Source of the DNA: a virus
Length of the DNA: 40,265 nucleotides
Strand: one strand, 5' to 3'
IMG/VR virus record: IMGVR_UViG_3300005663_000108
Location: 1 to 40,265 of that record
Shown: positions 38,201-40,265 of the stretch, piece by piece
Layout: each line of letters opens with the position of its first letter
Position numbering within the stretch: position 1 is the stretch's first letter
The notes under the pieces: generated by a model
The model's input: only the letters and a program-made list of their open reading frames with translations
Databases searched by the model: none
What the model was told of the DNA's origin: nothing
Made by a program: the position numbers and the translations under genes

Positions 38201-39303
38201 TTCAGAGAGATGCATTTCAAAAGATGGTAGGGCGTTTTAGACGGGGTATAGCTGCCGCCACTATGGGATTCAAATGGACCACCATTATTCAACAACCCGT
38301 AGGGATAACCCAATCCGTTGTTACCATCGGCCCCACTGCAATTTGGAACGGTATGGGGCAGATTTATCGAGCCATTGAACAGGATCCCGTCACCATGTCG
38401 GGAATTCGTCAACTTCTCAAGGACGTTACGGAACTTTCCCCCTTCATGAATAATCGCACCCACCGGGTAAACCGGGAAATTGATGAGCTATTCCGTAACC
38501 GTACTAAATTTCAAACTCCCTCTAAGATCGTTAATAGAACTCTCTCCTGGGTGGAAGTTAATATGTTTATGCCGTTGGCTAAACTTCAATACGTGGTTGA
38601 CTTAATCACTTGGCTTGGTGAATTTAATAAACATCAAATCGCGGGGGAAGACGTAGAAACGTCAAAAGCTTTAGCCGATAGAGCCGTTAAGGAATCTCAA
38701 AGTAGTGGAGCGAGAGTTGATTTATCCGCCTTTGAAACGGGACCGGAAACGGTGAAGATATTTAGTACCTTTGCCAATTTCTTTGGTTCTACCTACAATC
38801 TTACTGCTGACTCCATAACGAGAGCCAAATTATCTGAAGATAAATTTGCCTTCGCCCATCTTTTAGGAGATTTCCTTCTTCTTTACACCTTACCTGCCGT
38901 ACTGGTCGAAGCTATCCTTCTGCGGGGTATCGGTGAACCCGATGAGCCGGAAGAATGGGCCGCATGGGCGGCTAAGGCCCAATTTCGTTATATGGCCGGG
39001 ACGATACCCGTCTTAAGGGATATTTCTGGATATCTTGAGTATGAGGATTCCGCCCCCGCCGGATTGGCTACGAAGGAAATTGCGCAATTCGGCCAAGAGG
39101 CGTACGAGGCTATAGCAGGATTAACACGTGGGGATTTATCTGAATTTGATATGACCCTTCTTAAAAAGTCCCTAATGGTTGAATCCATTGTGGGATTTAG
39201 ATTCCCCGCAGCGCAGATTAATACGACGATTAATCAGGCAGAGAAGATGATGGATGGTGAAATTAAAAATCCTTACCTTCTCTTATTGAGAACTGAGGAA
39301 TAA
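29224..39303 (+). CDS. Giant polyvalent ejection-type protein with zincin domain, 3359 aa
   Basis: Position of T7 gp16, but a composite large polyvalent protein. Seen: hydrophobic Gly/Ala-rich segments near 215-280 and 305-340; three FS-x-EL modules (about 806-862, 1121-1172, 1447-1499); twin-Arg motifs SRRGFLK (937-943), NRRTFLK (1188-1194) and RRGFLP (1114-1119); the polyvalent block with PEQWMGIIRKAPNVKKEELE (~1516-1590) and FIIDEMQSGWHQQGRDKGY (to ~1783); zinc-peptidase HEMAH (2144-2148) with later EHHEMYADGF; and an LPD38-like C-terminus with membrane-like VLVEAILL near 3230. The HExxH part follows ENVIGLTSKANFSTFMHEMA, as in other phage polyvalent proteins. Likely ejected into the host to open the envelope and act on host targets. 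Residues ~800-2050 are encoded by notably A+T-rich DNA. Confidence 0.8.
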   Translation: MPEKRLFNIDPLLEGVEEEESIPLIPTNTIAPPLQVLEPEEQPPIPSVGQRIQGRQRETFRQSLLSTSIIPVDDPNFEVSQQTGFSMEALKDNPEAAERIKQSLDITDEEIDDLHRLAPLFVERFLSDPNFAAATRDEIEHVSAFEQNLEDLKDYLGDIGVAAGLGVDNYKQAWDGAVWMSQVLAGGEISPERMQEILDREEVIRRKDEEIEERGFITGIPLAVAEQGVNLVTSVLAMFAGRAVGRGVGAGIGALGATPVTVAGVSATGSAIGERGMLFLHAAMLEGGHAMVDYATMTDEDGNSITPEDAAAFALMTGGLAGMVEAATFPIVAKVLPGGRTFLLREAQRTAVRKLLANKTSRELVLRAFRDLGVAASVEAIQEGLQEFIQIFTGELGKYSSPDAFEGQGLDDILRKFIFTDEEGNFKALAQIWQAMRTGVQVGLGAGGPATTVRVVKAVKTDGRGPSIESALPDEPTITPIDETVDPNTGRPLGEEEFINVEIEEGEEAAEGVAREVEVPISESPEDTADAQILMQGVEESNAIEREQRFFDYIGEFAKGAKSIKRTPQEMAEYVEETAEEFLGNQSLRFIRVDAQTLSKHINENPDALDDFRKVLPDLEVRVNQALRVDGDVLFPLGEYVVYVGGTDSHGKLKEHLKLRAGATTAFEAAFHEDNLKEEAARLMENQVLTQQDREDFERIHADLTEKYRAELEETGRVGSSQVIIDQAGLAARAVINLSIASGKPLEEVAPPGVFAGRREGRRAFIEIEGGERPVGGIVTQPRPLGRSFADREIFLNSLAVAVGGGELVPIHKAFSSELISALKNSTLFESLKQDLPSLPSELGEITDERLRETIQEVLKEQMERGAEVETRFSKKVKFLGEHTDLEFDVDSIAPRMTEEEAKDLGGRARPLTPGSFPSSPEAISGKPDILDQPDMSRRGFLKILGAATAAISVGPVTVSKEIISLKAKEVIGITGSAMRNSHFWRKLVFEQGTFALEMLKDFNFDVDVAETFEEIKEEKEGLKTLAETLINTGDIEPELWKTGDGSEIGWNSQEQAFDTFDSGGKFIGQFENAQDAFRSVGAEAPSNVLKELEEEVKPPSEKIEIKELPVTTRRGFLPQLSKIFSKELVDVLGNPKLLGNLVKELSKIGVDSTEEQVEETATLFLEEEFLEEQIEGEGGVIRQPEMNRRTFLKSLGIIAGSIAVVGKEVTKAVTPSLTDLELIQLSPEEIPNFGRMTQAEGFIDTFAGMDEIPKEIKIKVAGSVKKFNERFEEDEFDELFEEFYEEHPIEGFTVEGSEEDSLVIIKEPITKKFFFQVGEEPPGLSRDDADMLRQVSFEDAPTTLERVVDLLRDVNPTLFEKVISEVDNKTSSVKQLNNNASKLQRDINILDDEIRSAKFEDEKKRLIKQKQSIMKRRDSILDALDTLRAPPKEIGFKSATPQIQLPKIFSQELLNVVSSPELLSKLTDEVIALGEKVTSEQIEGASRLLLEQQLPEGAEPEGGIEVLDQLEPVQVPTFYSAVLRAVELSSLPKGTPEQWMGIIRKAPNVKKEELEFVDVEGFLGGRESVTRGELQEFISKHNVKIETVNSVERGEFDREHFVLNEIDFSISNNLRVEIRDRFEVIWERDHPDKILSADVIRERNEWVEERITENPPRVWSTNLGFEIQFSPLGSEEYSISGPDAGYIASYTTFEDAEEAIFEIERGGGFAEQTVDGGTNYVERLLKWSNAPEGVIYNEEHFAGHENVIGYFRGKTRQFDDVSAFIIDEMQSGWHQQGRDKGYITLPQPEVIKRKRELNREAAILRKNLADRIGEVITSLDIYNLNLLDFVLNLKQYAVANGFEVSIKERLDPSDFALRFTGPDSISWMEFITASSDFSDKDSNSRREAITSHLVRSSDAEYLSLIKKLNKNRSDVIFSGISNVPFKNNWHELLLKQAIRDVVEGGHDAIGWSPSRIIYKRYGGANFSSISKIEWERDDESQTVRLVGQPSHHNLPPMEFTNIPIKEMEEFIGARGVASDALIQEITEGKKVSGILTKKDESSALGFLLAKPFIHNLYDKKAVQYMRKIGKKHGVTVEKRVDDDGNEWWFMPIPDSLKDVVLRKGQPLFQEEDGSTSGESRGFFSPDENVIGLTSKANFSTFMHEMAHWYLHTLNRLSQDPGVPDVVRQDLEVAFRWMGITSFDEVTREHHEMYADGFLKFLQEGSSPTLERRMQAVFHRFRRWLSSIYKEGQLPELNDEIRGHFDRMLATDEEIAQARASSGFQPAFASAREMGVTEQEFNDYLDNADMMASEAKRRLDGDELRRQKGKKTKGYRNRFAVEKRRIVEGMKKLPVHQAKQFLMHGTLPDGNKSSGIHKLDHNKVIELFKDNKDLIRFPGGPHTITVRDGTGLDPEWAAQLFGFAGGFELLKAVFAHTNEKVNVEATKMAGLNLEKKGNIAPEVDDKTTRANEAVQNHHLENVLLAELEAAERKTGKRTIPVRRLKIFAEGFINDTPVGKIRPEEHLREGRKQANLGISAARRGDMEALAEARRRQLMSLYLYRAARDKTKRLSKMVTDLKRINKSNSRKAIGVEAMEQIDDIMFRFTLTQRRPQVTAKTQTLDEYLDTVYPVRVDPADIEGQVHYKSLPFGKFEALYESIMSLAHVGRDQQKILKEGEKIEQALFAAELKDVLEENIPVSEGKIELDDPFLKPVSDTILSLHALIRRMSHLAKVMDGFKANGFVFRNYILPAAKGSDDYFSRMRDITDKVAKLYERYEGRDLRRKIPIKNEEFSLRKEKMLAIVLNMGNEENLDRLLEMEQYHNHISAKSLENIKNSLEKKDMDFIQGIWDLMEFQWDDVVALERRTTGRTPKRVQPTAIVTLWGTYRGGYYPIVYDPRKVSKEEKRKARRNLTAEEFLKQRQGYAFAMTSRGHTLPRKSSAGQILNLDMASVISRHFDDVILDITHREIIMNFNKMMQNNEISGTMQKHLGNAAYRSTFVNWVDRMAQSDDIQRDAFQKMVGRFRRGIAAATMGFKWTTIIQQPVGITQSVVTIGPTAIWNGMGQIYRAIEQDPVTMSGIRQLLKDVTELSPFMNNRTHRVNREIDELFRNRTKFQTPSKIVNRTLSWVEVNMFMPLAKLQYVVDLITWLGEFNKHQIAGEDVETSKALADRAVKESQSSGARVDLSAFETGPETVKIFSTFANFFGSTYNLTADSITRAKLSEDKFAFAHLLGDFLLLYTLPAVLVEAILLRGIGEPDEPEEWAAWAAKAQFRYMAGTIPVLRDISGYLEYEDSAPAGLATKEIAQFGQEAYEAIAGLTRGDLSEFDMTLLKKSLMVESIVGFRFPAAQINTTINQAEKMMDGEIKNPYLLLLRTEE

Positions 39304-39307
39304 CGTT

Positions 39308-40265
39308 ATGCCGTTAAGTTCAACTACTACGAAAACAGCGATTTTTGCGGGGAACGGCTCTACTACCTCCTTTTCCTATGGTTTCATTGCTGACGCTGAA
39401 GGTGACGTTGAAATTATTCTCATCACCAATTCTACCCGTGCCGAGGTAATTCAAACTATTGTTACTCACTACACCCTAACTGGGATTGGTAACGTTCTTG
39501 GTGGTAAGTTTAACATGGTTACGGCACCAACTTCTTCCCAAAGCGTTATGGCCCGGAGGAAACCCACCCTCACTCAGGGAACCAATCTAATCACCCAGGG
39601 GGCGTATAGTGCGGATACTCATGAAGATATCGTTAATAAAAACGTTCAAATTTCTCAGTACATCGATGAAATCTTAGGACGGGGGGTTACCGTTGCCATT
39701 GGTGGGACTCTTGGTTCCGGCTTAGAACTTCCCGAACCCGTAGCAAGTAACGTTCTTGGTTGGAATGCTGCGGCCACCGCCATCGTAAATTATACCAACG
39801 CCGCCGTTGGGATTCCCAATACCCATGTGGATAATGTTTTAATTAAAACAGATGGAACCAATTCGGGGGACTACCAGGTTACTGGGCTTGTCGTATCCGA
39901 CGGTAATAACATTAGTGGAATTAATTCCCTCTTCTTAGATGAGCAAGCTGCTGCCGACGCTGACGTAGTGGGTGATGGACAAGTATGGGTTAGAAATGAT
40001 GCACCCAATACCCTTATGTTCACAGACGACGCTGGAACTGACCACGTAGTTTCAGGCGCTACGGCTTTGAATGGTTTAGGTACAGTAGACACTATCCCAC
40101 TTTGGACGCCGAATGGGAATACGTTGGGGAATTCGGCGCTTACTCAATCGGGATCTGATTTGACTGGTGCAGGGAACTTGACTTTGCGAGGAACTGCGTT
40201 GTTATTAAGTAGCAGCACGGGAGCTGGAGTAAATAGTTTAGCTGTTGTTAATACTGATGCAATAA
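39308..40265 (+). CDS. Tail fibre, N-terminal part (runs off the right edge)
   Basis: ATG 39308 is 4 nt after the giant gene; 319 codons are open to the window end. The N-terminus TTTKTAIFAGNGSTTSFSYG with DAEGDVEIILITNSTRAEVI and the hydrophobic YTLTGIGNVLGG are the T7-type fibre attachment domain (pattern N-G-TT-F---F, then VYI----T-L-DYT-TG). Then comes a VNKNVQISQYIDEILGRGV helix and beta-rich repeats (LGTVDTIPLWTPNGNTLG, SALTQSGSDLTGAGNLTLRG). The receptor-binding tip is not in the window. Confidence 0.85.
   Translation, partial: MPLSSTTTKTAIFAGNGSTTSFSYGFIADAEGDVEIILITNSTRAEVIQTIVTHYTLTGIGNVLGGKFNMVTAPTSSQSVMARRKPTLTQGTNLITQGAYSADTHEDIVNKNVQISQYIDEILGRGVTVAIGGTLGSGLELPEPVASNVLGWNAAATAIVNYTNAAVGIPNTHVDNVLIKTDGTNSGDYQVTGLVVSDGNNISGINSLFLDEQAAADADVVGDGQVWVRNDAPNTLMFTDDAGTDHVVSGATALNGLGTVDTIPLWTPNGNTLGNSALTQSGSDLTGAGNLTLRGTALLLSSSTGAGVNSLAVVNTDAI

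Noticed and set aside
1-40265. DatZ (HD-domain dATP hydrolase) or MazZ
   Set aside because: No protein in the window shows the HD metal motif or MazG helices; absence is limited to this window because the genome is incomplete.

Overview
The window is most of the genome of a short-tailed double-stranded DNA phage (podovirus morphology) that probably replaces adenine with 2-aminoadenine (base Z). The virion genes show the tail type: terminase, T7-type head-to-tail connector, BPP-1-like capsid genes (Bbp19, major capsid protein, Bbp16 cement), tubular tail proteins A and B, T7 gp13/gp14/gp15-like internal virion proteins, a giant polyvalent ejection-type protein and a T7-type tail fibre. There is no tape measure, tail tube or sheath gene. 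Internal core proteins of this kind suggest a Gram-negative host, but nothing identifies the genus. No integrase, repressor, tRNA or lysis gene was found. The window ends inside the tail fibre and inside a small gene at the left edge, so some genes are missing.

Layout. About 630-14803 is read leftwards from a near-consensus sigma70 promoter (14875-14904). It begins with small unknown early genes separated by hairpin-rich leaders (12.0-14.8 kb). Next come a sigma-like/HTH protein and more small genes (10.1-12.0 kb), then a SLOG protein, a membrane protein, two PD-(D/E)XK nucleases and a second sigma-like protein (7.6-10.1 kb). A family A DNA polymerase, small genes, a gp32-like SSB, PurZ, a nucleoside-deoxyribosyltransferase-fold protein, a P-loop nucleotide kinase and a DnaB-type helicase complete the block. 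About 15467 to the right end is read rightwards and holds packaging, head, tail and ejection genes. The divergent junction (14905-15466) has no convincing gene. It carries three 34-bp tandem repeats and GGGGGGTAC repeats, making it a candidate origin, control or packaging region.

How it fits together. PurZ carries Ser instead of the catalytic Asp of PurA in its P-loop (FGSTGKGK instead of WGDEGKGK), the change known from the Z-synthesis enzymes. It should join dGMP and aspartate; host PurB and kinases, perhaps helped by the phage kinase, would complete dZTP. The DNA polymerase would then incorporate Z. Neither DatZ (dATP hydrolase) nor MazZ is visible. The protein made immediately after PurZ has the fold of N-glycosidic-bond enzymes and could be a replacement means of draining the dA pool; that is a hypothesis. 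The first ~630 bases look unlike the rest, with enterobacterial-prophage character and an in-frame amber codon. They may be a mosaic piece or an assembly joint.
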